Shown here: in pieces, positions 51,601-62,500 of the stretch | How positions within the stretch are numbered: position 1 is the stretch's first letter | Layout: the number at the start of each line of letters is the position of its first letter | NCBI GenBank assembly: GCA_019095985.1 | Contig: CM032659.1 | Location: 12,539,069-12,603,068 of the forward strand | DNA from: Streblospio benedicti | Taxonomy: Eukaryota; Annelida; Polychaeta; Spionida; Spionidae | DNA: 64,000 nucleotides | Reading direction: 5' to 3' | Translations under genes and position numbers: made by a program | Notes under the pieces: model-generated | What the model was told of the DNA's origin: nothing | Seen by the model: only the letters and a program-made list of their open reading frames with translations | The model's database searches: none

Positions 51601-54600
51601 TTACAATCTGAAGCAATTGAAGCACGAAATAGACGCACCTGTTACAACAGTTCGGTTGTTCACGATGCTCTATGATTAACGTTATCTTCTTGTAACTTCT
51701 GCCTGGTTCTGGTGTAATCTTTTCATCGTTATGAACAATTGAGTTGTTTATCCGGATCATCTTTTTGCTTTTGTGGTTCATCTGGAGGGCTAACGCGATC
51801 AACGTATAAAAGGTCTTTCTGCTTAAATGTGGCCTTGCTGACGATGTTCAAAGAGATGTTTCCGTGTTATGGTGTGCTATTTCTGAATAGTCCCTCTATC
51901 TGACATTTCATCTAGTCCATCTGAAACGTCACGGGTCGTTATTACAGATAATTCCATAGGTTTTGGGCACAAAATATGCACATGAAGCACCATAAAAAGG
52001 CTGACAATATTTTTTATCATTATCTGACTTCTTCTGCAGCGTGAGGAGCCATCATTGTCTATGTGAAATTGGGGGGTATAAGCACAAGTAGTTTCCTGAG
52101 TACATGAATACAGACAATCAGCGCACATTACCTGACCCCCACCATGCACTGTACGATGCTCGCGATACCCGAGACGAAGAACAGTGTGGCCACCCACTCT
52201 GCCTTTATCGCCTCATCATCCAGACACATGAACGGTGCGATGATAACTGGGATGAGGATGGGACTCAGCATCATGGTGAGCAGATGCTGAAAGTATGTGT
52301 AGAACAGACTATCTTTAATTTCAACGACTAACATGTTATTGTTTGTTTCAGCTTTGAATGCTCTATGTACGGCCAATATGGGGGATTGATATGTCTTACC
52401 TACGTTAATAATTGCCTGCCTCAATCAAATACCCACTTTTAATAAATGCCTCTCCCTCCAATTGTGGCATGTCAATAGCCGTCCGGCCATTAATAGAAGA
52501 TTTAAGATACAAGTATTCGTCTATTTCAATAATTATACACCATAAGAAATTTTATGCTGGTGGAATACAGGCATTGCCATGATTCTTGTTTCTGAAACAT
52601 TGTTTTCAATTAACTGAATAACACTTGAAATATATAGCACAGGAGTCAATCTCTTTGTCTAGGTCACGGTTAAGTTTTGGTCCCTTGTAATGAATGTGAA
52701 TGGCCTCGCATATTTTCATGCCGAGGTTATTCGCCTCATAGTCCACGATCTTCACGTCATCATATGTCATTTCTTCCATGTGTTGCCAAATTGCCGAGTG
52801 CTTGTCTTTCCTGTCAGTATGATCTTTGAAACACTGGTTCAATGCACGGGCCGTATTAAATCACCCACGCATTTCAGACTGTCACCTAGCCTAAACTGCT
52901 ATATAGGCTAGGAGATCCATGTGAACTTTCACTGTGACATGACCTACATGTATATGTTTGCGTCTACTGAATATTAGCTGCCAGTTGGACTGTTGATCCC
53001 GAGTTAACAGTGAAACGTCTGCAAGCCAAGTAAAACCATGGTTCTGATAAAGGAATAATCTTTGATATTGTCAAAACCGGAATCCACAAGTAGTCTTCAA
53101 TAAATGCTTATTGTTAATCATGTTTAGACACTTTGATATTTGCTATTGTTAAATGGTCTTGTTACCTGAGCCCCAAGAAACAGTGTGCTAATAATAGGTG
53201 GCACATCCCCGACGGAATACAACATGGCACCCTTCCCGCGGGATGAATATTCCTGCAAACATCAAAGTTCAATATACATTATAATTTTAGATGAAGAACA
53301 ATGCTATTTAATTAATATATGTGATATACATAGGCAGATCCAGGGGGCGCAGGCCCCCCTTTTCCCCACCAAAATACTTCATTTTCATAGTATTTTTCAT
53401 GAAATCCCGTAAGTGCGCCCCCTCTTTTCCTTAAGTGCGCCCCCCCTTTCCGAAAACCTGGATCTGCCTATGGATATAGCACAATAAATGTACACTCCCC
53501 GAAAAAGCAGAACGCATTCTTTGACATTGATACACGTTTTCCTCATATATCTGTGAACAGATTGAAATGGGCATATATTACAACTGTTTTGTCACCTCCC
53601 TCCAATATGTACAGGAAGTGTTTGAAAAGGAAAGTCAAATGTTCGATAACATTATTTCAGAAAATGGTAGATATGTTTAATATCATGTGCTATGCCCAAA
53701 ACATTTGAAAACAAGACCACATTTTCAGCTTGATAACATTTAGGCACCAACATTATCATGCAAAATAGATTTTATTAAAGGTAATTGCCAAAAAAAATCT
53801 TCATTTCCAAGTAGCGCAGAAAAGCTGCACCCTTGTCTTTTTATTTGATTTTGAGACACATATTTTTAAGGGTATTTCCGATGTATGTTATAAGACCATT
53901 TACAATCGCATTTAATAAATACAGAAGTAACTAGAAGAATACTCATTGGAGCACACTAGTCCCAGCACATTTGAGCATCAATTAGGGTTTTAAACTGCCT
54001 TCTATGATTTTTATTGGATTGCCAATCATTCCTCTATTTAGGCATGGCATTCCAGTATTATGACATTGATATATCCATGAACGTTAACACAACTAGGTGA
54101 TGTGCCCATAGTTTTGCTCAATGAGGTATAAATGCCAGGCAACACTACTTAAAGACGCTCCATCATAACGAAACTAAGTCTGAGATTCCCCCCCCCCCAA
54201 ATTTAGTCAAATACTGTCCCAGGTGTTTCTAAAATAAAACAAATGCCATTAAAATATTTACTGTTTTCATACTGAGAGCAAATCCTTTTTCATTCCAACA
54301 TGTGATTTTCCTTCCATCCATACAACATCGATATCAGATATTGTATTAAAAACACACACACATACACAAAAATATCAATTTCAGTGGTATTTTCATTTTA
54401 ATCTGACAATTTGCACGCTATTCGTTTATATGGACATCAAAACTGGTCACATATTGCATGTTAATTTAAAAATATGACACTCAATTTTTCTCTAAATTCA
54501 TTTTACATAATGGGGGAACATGTGCAACACAAAATATATCAAACAGATCGAAGTTGAAGTAACGATGGAATCGTAAATTTGATAACAACCTGCATAGGTC

Positions 54601-54975
54601 GTATAAACACCAAAAACGCCTGGTCTCGTCTCGGGTTCATTCTTAGAGAAATCAGAAAGTTTGGGGTCATAACATTCAGTAGTTTTCTTCAAAACATGCG
54701 ACACAGGTTAGGGCAAATCGAAAAACAGTAGTCCTGTATACCAACTTAAAGCTGTTGCTGGGACTAAAATGTAAGCTATGTTAAAATTCATGAACGTGTA
54801 AATTCAAAATCTAAATCTAATTACAATAAAGAGCGATAGACACAAGAAAAATACTAATTGATAAAGCTGAGGAAACTTATTATACGAATTCAATGTACAT
54901 AACCTTTTCCGTATCCATATCAGGATCGCCAGCGAAGTCTCTCTTTTCTTTTTCTTTTTCTTTTAAGGAATCCAT
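39472..54975 (-). CDS. SLC23-family nucleobase/ascorbate transporter, one single-base frameshift
   Basis: Multi-pass plasma-membrane transporter of the NAT/NCS2 family (human SVCT1/SVCT2 carry ascorbate with sodium). Exons in reading order: 54975-54904, 53252-53166, 52286-52132, 51025-50940, 50581-50496, 49630-49449, 48634-48508, 46922-46766, 45360-45211, 45006-44903, 44317-44187, 43928-43785, 43325-43230, 40066-39958, 39697-39472; about 636 aa. Conserved parts: TM1 with FLGAQHLLTMM (the family's QH pair), a large extracellular loop with three N-glycosylation sequons (NTT, NFT, NTT), TM8 [17 protein letters not shown] with [11 protein letters not shown], the NAT signature [27 protein letters not shown], and [13 protein letters not shown] before the cytoplasmic tail. 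All junctions keep phase except exon 11, which has five A (44237-44241, plus strand) where four are needed. Whether this is an assembly error or real is unknown. The Q in the signature differs from vertebrate ascorbate carriers (P). Confidence 0.95.
40590..42330 (-). mobile_element. LINE remnant with RT and C-terminal zinc-knuckle pieces
   Basis: On the minus strand, in order: [34 protein letters not shown], then a broken 'LLYAD' active-site region, [20 protein letters not shown] and [14 protein letters not shown], and further down a Cys-rich tail with [20 protein letters not shown]. This is the C-terminal half of a LINE ORF2 that ends in a zinc-knuckle-like domain. Frames shift several times. 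A 232-bp fold-back (41466-41697) is inserted just after SRPK. The copy lies in the sense orientation in the SLC23 intron between 43230 and 40066. The 3' end resembles 2931-3260. Confidence 0.8.
41466..41697. mobile_element. 232-bp fold-back element inserted in the LINE
   Basis: The left end CATATATAGGTTTTCTATCC is mirrored at the right end. The following arm (GCCGTATTTGGCATTGCTCG) is mirrored with only a few differences. An inner direct repeat GGCAAAGACTGTCCCGATGT occurs twice, near 41536 and 41600. It has no coding capacity and interrupts the LINE reading, so it inserted after the LINE. Confidence 0.9.
42430..43198. mobile_element. TA-flanked MITE (CAGTAGAACCTC family), copy 3, carrying a nested insert
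   Basis: The outer ends CAGTAGAACCTTATC and GAAGGTTCTACTG are flanked by TA (42430-42431, 43197-43198). The right half (43075-43196) aligns with copies 1 and 2 (TAGAGAAGTGGT, GTGGTCTTATTATAGAGG). The total is 765 bp instead of about 180 because of the GC-rich insert at 42490-43072. It sits in the SLC23 intron 0.03 kb upstream of nothing coding on the minus strand; the neighbouring exon is 43230-43325. Confidence 0.8.
42490..43072. mobile_element. GC-rich nested element with its own inverted ends
   Basis: The insert begins CCCCCCTGTTAGAGTG and ends CACTCTAACAAGGGGG, so it has about 16-bp terminal inverted repeats. Internally GACAGAGTCCG (42538) is mirrored by CGGACTCTGTC (42796), and CCGCGCGGAG- and GCGTGGACTCCGCG-like words recur. 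Its base composition is far more GC-rich than anything else in the window. A 147-codon frame crosses it, but it resembles no protein I know and is best explained by GC-richness. Class unknown. Confidence 0.6.
45563..45637. repeat. (CTG)n microsatellite, CAG in the SLC23 transcript
   Basis: Thirteen CTG units (45563-45601), one TTA, then eleven CTG units (45605-45637). It is intronic, about 200 bp upstream (in transcript order) of the exon at 45360-45211; the transcribed strand carries CAG. The long open frame it creates on the plus strand is an artefact. Confidence 0.95.
46251..46399. repeat. Two 75-bp tandem units
   Basis: The unit starting GTCCGGGTACGGGTTGAAA and including GGCATTTCTGG / AGCATTTCTGG and ACGGGTATGATTTGGCTA is present twice (46251-46325, 46326-46399), preceded by a partial piece ACGGGTATG. 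Near-identical, hence recent. In an SLC23 intron. Confidence 0.9.
46575..46756. mobile_element. TA-flanked MITE (CAGTAGAACCTC family), copy 4
   Basis: 178-bp element (46577-46754) with ends CGGTAGAACATCCAATTGAG and GAGAGTTTCTACTG, flanked by TA. It shares GAGACCACCTCTGTAA and GTGGTCTTAATAGAGA with the other copies. It ends 11 bp from the 3' end of the SLC23 exon at 46922-46766, so it abuts the splice donor. Confidence 0.8.
47430..47815 (+). mobile_element. LINE fragment (region before the RT fingers)
   Basis: The plus strand gives [14 protein letters not shown], then in a shifted frame words corresponding to '[20 protein letters not shown]' and 'TDNIPAEI'. This is the familiar pre-RT block of LINE ORF2 ('...ILERWAEHF...AI..L...KAPG.D.IPAE'). 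It is short, frame-shifted and antisense to SLC23. Confidence 0.7.
51098..51243. mobile_element. 146-bp fold-back element
   Basis: Left end GATCATGGGAGGAGGGTATA is mirrored by TATACCCTCCTCCCACGATC on the right. Inner parts (ACTACTAATGTCTAGATATTAGTAGT) form a second hairpin. It lies about 70 bp upstream of the acceptor of the SLC23 exon 51025-50940. No coding capacity. Confidence 0.8.
53323..53478. mobile_element. CATAGGCAGATCC MITE, copy 1
   Basis: 144-bp element (53329-53472) with ends CATAGGCAGATCCAGGGGG and CCTGGATCTGCCTATG, flanked by GATATA on both sides (53323-53328, 53473-53478). The body holds repeated AAGTGCGCCCCC tracts. It lies 77 bp upstream of the acceptor of SLC23 exon 2 (53252). 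Confidence 0.85.
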
Positions 54976-56475
54976 TTTTGAACATGTTACGTATGCGCAA
55001 CTGTTACGTGGGTCATGATGGCCCAGCTAATTAATTATAAACACATATGAAACACACACATACATAGATCAATTACCATATTGTTATGGCCCATAACCAC
55101 GAACAGGGTACATAATGATTTAGAGTTTTCGCACGTTTTTGCATAATAATATATTTAACAGTTAAGGCATGGTCACACGGGCTAAACGTGAATCACGCAT
55201 AAAATCAAAGTTTTATGTGATGCATATCAGACAGCGGTCTGTGCATTTTACCCGTTGAGCACTAGATCTGTGCTTTACACGTTTACGCAGTTCGTGCGTA
55301 ATTCCATGTTTTGAGCTGTCCGAGACTCCATTTCACTCATGATTTACGCATTGTTAGGTGCGTGATTCCTGCTGTTGAATGAGTACTTTTACTAAATCTA
55401 TTTATACATAGCTATATAGGAAATTAATTGACTTGATTAGAGGATTCTTTCTCCAAGTGTATGGGGCTGCGGGGACCGAACCCTGGACCACTTGCACTAG
55501 TGGAATTGTCATTAAAATGCACTTTGCTTAAAAAAAACATTGTCTAACATGAGTTATTGCTGGATAATTAAGTATAAAAGTCCGTTGGGATGAGTGTTCG
55601 GTGTCATTTGGCAGTATCCGTGACAATAAGAGTGTAATACGTACTTTAACAAATCAAATTGTCACATCCATTATATGCATACCAGAAACGCATCGGCGTG
55701 ACAATTACAGGGCCATCTTGAATTTACTTGTAGCTTGGAAATTATAAGTGAACTAAGAGCTATGAGCATACACAGTGCAAAGTGAAGCTCACAGGAAATA
55801 AAATTTTAATGAGTATGTGCATATTTAATAATGAGTTTGCCCGAATTCAACCAATCAGATTGCAACATTTAAACCGGTGGCCTGTATTGATAAATTATGA
55901 TAAACCACGTGTACACTCTGGTTAAAGATGTAGGGGTTTCTTGACCCTCATGATGACCTATGATACCAGCTGCCTGATATCCAAAGTGGTGTTTACCTTA
56001 TTTTGGGGCAGTGTGACCATGCCTGTATGAACCCAATAATTAAAATTGCTTGATCTGCGCTGATGAAAGCGATAAAAAAAGTCTACCAAAAAGTTCAAGT
56101 AATACATCATTTATGTAAGGTGTTTTCTTGCCTACCAGATATCACTAAATAAGTTTTTACAAAGTAAGATAGATAGGTGTCCATATGGGTTAAAAGGAGA
56201 CGACCGCTTTTAACCACTTGTTAAAGTCACACATTGAAAATCCTTATCTAGCAAGAGACGCCGCATGCTTCTTTAAGTATAGATTAAAAAGTGACACTCG
56301 AACTTCAGGACCCTATAGATGGATATAGATGTATCTAATTTTATTTTTTATGGAGATTCTGGGAAATGGGTTGAATGGTTGATACATGATACTAATTATA
56401 AACTTTCTTGAACTAGCAAAAACGCATCGTCGGTTTCACGGTCTATCCCGCTTTATCATTCACACTGCCTTTACA

Positions 56476-56712
56476 GTGTGCTTCCGTGGCCGAGTGGATA
56501 GGGAGTTGGACTCGTAACCAGAAGGTTGTGAGTCCGATTCCCGGTCGGGTCTGGTGGTGGGTGTTCAACAAACTTACCTCTTCCAGTTTGCACACTGCTC
56601 CGTGGCACCTACACGTTAAATAGGTACAGGTCAGGCGAGTGAAAGCATATGTGATTGCATAGCACGTTTGCGCTACGGTAGCGATGCGCTGTATGCTCCC
56701 CCGGGAGTTGAG
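56476..56712 (+). mobile_element. tRNA-derived SINE, copy B
   Basis: The head carries an A-box-like TGGCCGAGTGG, the stem-loop GTTGGACTCGTAACCAGAAG and a B-box-like GAGTCCGATTCC, followed by the same body as copy A (CGTTAAATAGGTACAGGTCA) and end TGTATGCTCCCCCGGGAGTT. The tRNA part is better kept than in copy A, so it may be younger. The 5' GCTTCCG has no 3' partner, ruling out a functional tRNA. Confidence 0.85.
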
Positions 56713-57876
56713 AAAGATATTATGACAAGGATGCTAACGACCCGGTGTAAAATGAAAAGTCATGATTCTAGTGCTCTCACGTGTTGGTTTATAGCATATA
56801 CATTTTACAGTACATGTTCGTTATCAAGCTACTGTAATAAGGCGCGGGTTTATTAAGATATGGAATATTGGGGAAAATGCCGAAAAATAAATGACCCCCC
56901 CCCCGCCTATGTACTGTGCATATACCCGTGAGATATGATGATGGCTAAAACATATTGTCCAAGTGTAGGTGGGTGCAAAAATGGTAACATTGTTAAACAT
57001 TTATGCAGAAACCCTTATGGGTTACTGATTTATGTGAATGTATATTCTGTGCAAATTCAGAACCCTGCTCACGGCCACGCAACCCTCAGGACCCATACAA
57101 CGTTTTCATGCTAAGTGAATCTGGACTATGTAAGGTTTATCTGTGTCACTTAGAAGAATATAATCATATTTTACTAAATATATCACAAGGTGCAGATGCC
57201 CACGCTCATGATTGTTTAATGAGTTTATATTTGTGTTGTATATTTTAATGACAGAAGCGCTGTTATGTGTGTGTCTGTGGCCAAGAAGATAAGGACCCGA
57301 GGCTTGAAGCGGTTTGTGATACGGTCAGGATTCCAAGGTCCATAATTGTATTCCATGTAAATGCCGCTCTCGTCCTACCCACCCACCCCTGCACCTGCCC
57401 CCATGCCACCACGTATATACTTAGATCTTTTGCGTGTTGTATACTCAGTTTTGCATTATTGGGTGGACAGTCACAATGCAAACTGCATTTTGCAAACTGC
57501 ATTACTTCCACTTACAATGTTCGGATAAAACTAAATTCCTTGTCAATGATTTGCAATTGCCTGTCTCTGTGGGTCCTTGTCCCCTATATTGTTGGCGTTT
57601 AATGTATTTTGCTACTCTTCTCTGTGTTGTATCCAATAAATATATTAGAGGTAAGAAAAGTTAATTAAAGTTAGATAGAATGCTCAGAAGTTTTATTAGA
57701 AGACGTTCACATCTTCTTCCTTCAAGGTGGTTTGGCACTGTCTTCAGTGCTCCTTCACTGTATTGGTCTGTTTCTGTGCTCATTTATGTAGGCTAGTGTA
57801 GATGATAGCCGTTTTGCCGACATAGCATGCTATGCAGCAAAGACTATTTTCAGGTTTCGCAGTGTCATGATAACCA

Positions 57877-58052
57877 TACACCATAGGCAGATCCGGGGGG
57901 GTGGGGTGGGGGGTGGGGGCATGCCCCCCTTTCTCACCAAAATACTTGATTTTTGTAGGGTTTTTGATGAAATCCTTAAGTGCGCCCCCCCCCCTTTTCC
58001 TTAAGTGCCCCCCCCCCACCTTTTCCAAAAACCTGGATCTGCATATGTACAC
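57877..58052. mobile_element. CATAGGCAGATCC MITE, copy 2
   Basis: 166-bp element (57882-58047) with ends CATAGGCAGATCCGGGGGG and CCTGGATCTGCATATG, flanked by TACAC on both sides. It shares CACCAAAATACTT, GATGAAATCC and TTAAGTGCGCCCCC with copy 1. The length difference comes from G and C runs. Confidence 0.85.
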
Positions 58053-58985
58053 GGAGCTTCGATTTCATGTAAGGCTTGTGCATAGTAGAGCATTTATCAC
58101 GGCATTGTACGTGGAGAATATATTTTCTCACCTTGTTGGTGGTAACTGCCATTGTAGTGGGTGTCGTGTTCTCAGTTACTCCCAAAATGTTACCCAACGT
58201 TTTTTTAAATAATTGGCGCATAGAAAGTCGGTGGGTATTGGTTCTTTTCTAGGATAAGTTTAGCCTTCTCTAAGCTCTCATGAAAAGAAATCCATGAGCT
58301 TTTTCAGTCAGCCATGAGAAGAATCCACTTTTACTAGCTACATGTAGTGTACTATTATTGATTAATAAGCACAAAACCCCAATACATGTATTACAACATG
58401 TATTTGCAAACTACAATGAAAGGGGGTGGGGCGGCAGCGCATAATTCTAACAATACGATTAAATACTGTTGTCCATCGTTAGGTGATCCCCCGATTGTTT
58501 CTTTATGAATGTATTATATAACCTGTACTTTTATTTCATTGCACTTTTATTTGAAAAGTGACACATGTTCTTAAAAACTTTTAATAAAAGTTTTTAAAAA
58601 ATGAGAAAAGTTTTAAATTTAATTTCTACTATGAAATGAAATGCAAACCGATATACGTGTAATGGAAAACTAGTTTTATGAACATGTATTGTCTTTTGGG
58701 AATAAATATGTAATAAACTGTATTGTCAATCCAAATATTCAGACTGCTCTCTCTGTAAAACGTTTGAACATTTGGTAATTTTGTATTCATGAATGAATAA
58801 ATAATCTTTATTTTAGGTAGGCATATTTACACAATATATATATTTACGCAGTACAAAGAGTATTTGACAAAAGTGACCTTAACATAGTCGAAAATATTCA
58901 ATTGAAAAATAAAAATAAAAACATAAAATAACTATAGTTCCAGTTATTGTAATAACTCATTTGCTGTGAACAAGATCATTATCGC

Positions 58986-59424
58986 CATGATTGTGGCTTG
59001 AATCAACAGAACCACCTCTGCACCCGAAGGCTTCACAGCTGTGACGTCACTGCTCCAGTCTCAACCCCCATAAAATACACTGGCACACCCTCACAACAAA
59101 TCAACAGATCAATCGGCAATTCACTAAAAATAGCTCAAATCGGGGGCGGCCGTGAAAAGCAAGAGAAAACACCTTCTGACGTCGTCTGCTTGGCACGCGC
59201 ACGTCACCACCTGCTGAATATTCATGACACGGCACAGCTCATGAATATGCAAGATGGGATTTCCGCTACTCTCGGCTGCTAGCGACTGTAGTGGTAGCGA
59301 GTCGCTGCTCCGACTGCAATGATAGCTACAGAGCAATATTATTAAGTTGACACTTTTCTTTTCTTTTTGTCCTTTATTAATCTGGAGCCCATTAGGGTGG
59401 ATTAGGCATGAGTTGTGAGGTATA
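58986..59424 (+). promoter_or_regulatory. CRE-containing promoter of the right-edge gene
   Basis: CG-richer block directly upstream of the signal-peptide exon. A perfect palindromic CRE TGACGTCA lies at 59042-59049, with further half sites in CTGACGTCG (about 59178) and CACGTCACC (about 59210). An E-box-like CACCTG and two overlapping POU/octamer-like words (TTCATGA, ATGAATATGCAA) follow at about 59217-59252. No TATA box near a clear start. Motifs are seen; activity is inferred. Confidence 0.55.
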
Positions 59425-59530
59425 ATGACGTTGGGATACGTGTGGTATCGGGGTCTGCTGATAGCAGCCCTGATAGTGAGCCGGATACACGAGGGATACT
59501 CGGCCAGTGAAGAGTACTCCGGATTCGTAG
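59425..59530 (+). CDS. First coding exon of an unidentified secreted or membrane protein
   Basis: The ATG opens a 35-residue segment: MTLGYVWYRG, a hydrophobic core LLIAALIVS, then RIHEGYSASEEYSGFV, ending in CGTAG|GTGAGT in phase 1. The layout is that of a cleavable signal peptide followed by the first residues of an extracellular domain. Translation could run on through the donor to 59784, giving 119 residues with hydrophobic stretches, but the strong donor and the loss of domain-like composition favour an exon end. No family can be assigned from so short a piece. The CRE-rich promoter would suit a neural or regulated cell-surface gene, which is speculation. Confidence 0.5.
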
Positions 59531-62500
59531 GTGAGTTATATACGGCAGTATATACAATATGGAGCGTGCATCCATTACTTATATGGATTGTGTCCCAATA
59601 TGGGGGTTCGGTGTTTTTGTGTGGGTTTTTGGTTGTTTTCTGTATGAATTTGATGTCCCAGGGTTTGTTGAGTATATGGCTGTATGGGGTCCGTATTTTT
59701 ACGCTGTTTTTGAGTGAGATTCTGATACACGTGAGCTGTGTATATCAGATGACACACCTTGCTCATATAGCAGTCAAATACTAATGATTAGGGTTGCTAA
59801 TTATGTAGTAAGCTTATGCTAGTCAGGGATGAATTTAAAATAGTTTTAAATCTCTAAATGTCGCGGGTGTTGTAATGGCTTATTTGAAGTCAACTTTGTA
59901 GTAAGTTATTCTATATTTGTTAGCATGGTTACACAATCCATATGGTGGAGATAGCAAATCTTAATTGTTTTGTCTATTAAAGAACTGATATATTGTAATG
60001 GCTTAATTATGTACATATTATTTTAAAGCCAACTGATTAGAAAACAAGTTCTAAATAAAAAACTATATATATAGCCATTTTTTAACTACAAAAGGAACAT
60101 AATGGTGATTTATCATAAAAATACAAAAGTTAACCTAGAAAAGTATTGCAGTATATATGTGTGTTATGAATGAAAACGTTTAGGGTCTAAGTGTTGTTTT
60201 TGTGATAAGACTATTGACATTCCACAATGTACATCCTCCGTTACATGGATTTATTACTGTGTTACAATATAAGTCTCTTAGTGTAATTACTTAAGTATGT
60301 TTGAATAGCAAAATATTATGGAAACTAATACTCTCACGATCTTAGAAACAGCCTAGCTGAGGCTTATGCTAATTTATGGAACTTAATTGTTATGTTGTAA
60401 ATTAGTGTCTCTCACAAGAAATATAGAATATTTCAAGGAAGAAAAAGTTACTTCATAACTAAATTTTGTAACAACGCTTTGTCTTATTTCAATATTTAAC
60501 TTTTATGGTTCAACAGTTACATTATCATGTGCACTAAAACTCGAAGGGAATTAAGAGAGTTTCTCACCACTCTATCTCCCTTTTTTGAGTTTAGAAAGTG
60601 TGGCAGAACCCTATTTCTGCTTTCATGGTGAGAAACGAGGAGAGAAACCTGCCAATCTGGAAACCACCTAATAAAGCAAGAGTACCTTGTATTGGTTTTA
60701 GTGTTTTAAAATATAGCAGAACCTTGTTTCCACGACATTGTTTATCTCATAAATTGTTTACATCATAAATATGATCTTGATTGAAAATTTGCTTATATTG
60801 ATTCTCATTAGCCATGAGAAAAAGCGATAAGCTTACAATCGTTATATGTGAATGAAGTATGTAGGTAGTTGTAGAAATATCATTATTGTACAAAGGAAAA
60901 ACCCTCACAGCAATGAGCAATTGTCCTTTAATCCCTTAAGGGAACATGGAATTCAATCACATTGATCTGTGGAAGGCTGCAATAATTGGGGTATTTATCT
61001 CCTATGAATGCCTCAGACCGGGTGTCTATACTAGGGTTGTGGTGGAAGGAGTCCTTTATTTATATTTATTGCTGTTCATTGTATTAAAATGGCAATCAAA
61101 GAAGAGAAATGAGTTTCGAAATTGTGAATTCATAAAATTTCGTGTATAGTCATGAAGAACCTTTTAGAGGAAATTATAAACGTTTCGATAAAAGCTCTAG
61201 TATATTTACTAATAGTCAGATATACAAGTGATACTTATAAAATGGAACGGTGGGATGTAAGATCTGAAAAAGCAAGAGAGTTGCTTTTAACAACTAATTT
61301 TCTTTGAATGTTAGATGAAGACATAATGTGTAGAAAATGATTATTTATTGTTCCTGGCATGCAGTGAAACAATGACAGACATCATTTATTTACATGCACT
61401 CTATTGTCATTTAAGATCGATTTACATAGATGTACATATTTTCCAAGCAAATGTTACTAGATGTTATGTCGTGATGTTTACTGCAGCAAAAATTTTCACA
61501 CTTACTTTTTTGCTTTTGCGTCTATTATAGCAAATAAAAATCATATATTAAGGCGCAAATTGTGTATTCTAAATGTTCCATGGATGATTAAACTCACATC
61601 ATGCTGTAGAAAATCGCCGTGGTCAAATGTGTGATGAGACTTGATAGTCAATTGCATTCTTCAAAATTTGAGGAGCTTTAAGAGTACCTATGCGTTTTCT
61701 ACTTCGATGATGTGGACATGGTATTTTCAGTATTTAAGACCACTCATTCTATATCTTTAGTTATACATTTGAAAATAATACAAGGTGATATGATTATTTT
61801 ACAGTTGTCTCATGGACAGTGTAAATCCCTGAAACTTTGGATAACTAGAAAATTGTATTTACGCCCTTCAAGTTTGAGTTAAAAGGGGTCACCTGCAGTT
61901 TTATGTATTTTGAGACGAGACGTTTCTTACAACATGGGCCCAAGAAGGATTTCACATAGATATTAGCATGCCATGGGCTTGTAGAAAGGGCTATGATAAG
62001 TGCATTGCACCTTGTGGCAAGGCTGCTGTGATGTCGAGACTGTTTGCATGCATGGAACCATATAGACGAAAGGCTCTTGTCAAGCGTCTATCTGATCATT
62101 AATATTGACAAGCAAACATAATAAACATCGCATTTCCGATGTATCTAAATAATTGATTTTGCTTAATGATATTAATAAAAAGTGAAACATAATCCATTGG
62201 CATTTTAGATATCTAATCTTCTTTTGAGAAATGTGTTTCTCTACTTTTGAAGATGCCAATTTCTTAATTCATTTTTCTCCACTTTAGGAGCAAGCCAGCT
62301 GCTAATGAGTAATTCAGATTGGCAAAGGGCCACCCACTTTTTGAAATGATTTAGGCCAATATGTGCCCTATTTTACACTGGAACCAACCGGAATAATTAT
62401 GAGGGTTGATTTAAAGTGGTTCTCTATCTGCTTGCTCAACCAAAAGGCACCTTCATGCCTAACATCTGATTCATAAACATGACAATGTGGATGTTGAGTG

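Larger units (their letters stand above)
54976..58985. other. Intergenic region upstream of SLC23
   Basis: About 4 kb between the SLC23 start codon and the next gene's promoter. It contains a SINE (56476-56712) and a MITE (57877-58052). The first few hundred bases upstream of 54975 must include the SLC23 promoter and 5' UTR; no TATA box or other assignable site is seen. The remaining open frames here overlap low-complexity or repeat sequence and are not supported as genes. Confidence 0.6.

Noticed and set aside
55470-55520. tRNA-like B box on minus (GGTTCGGTCCC)
   Set aside because: No A box or acceptor stem upstream; too weak for a SINE call without a second copy.
57267-57602. 111-codon open frame on plus
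   Set aside because: Overlaps competing frames on both strands, has no domain and no splice or promoter context.
59531-59784. Read-through of the right-edge exon to a 119-residue membrane protein
   Set aside because: The GTAG|GTGAGT donor is strong and the downstream residues look like translated AT-rich intron; kept only as an alternative.
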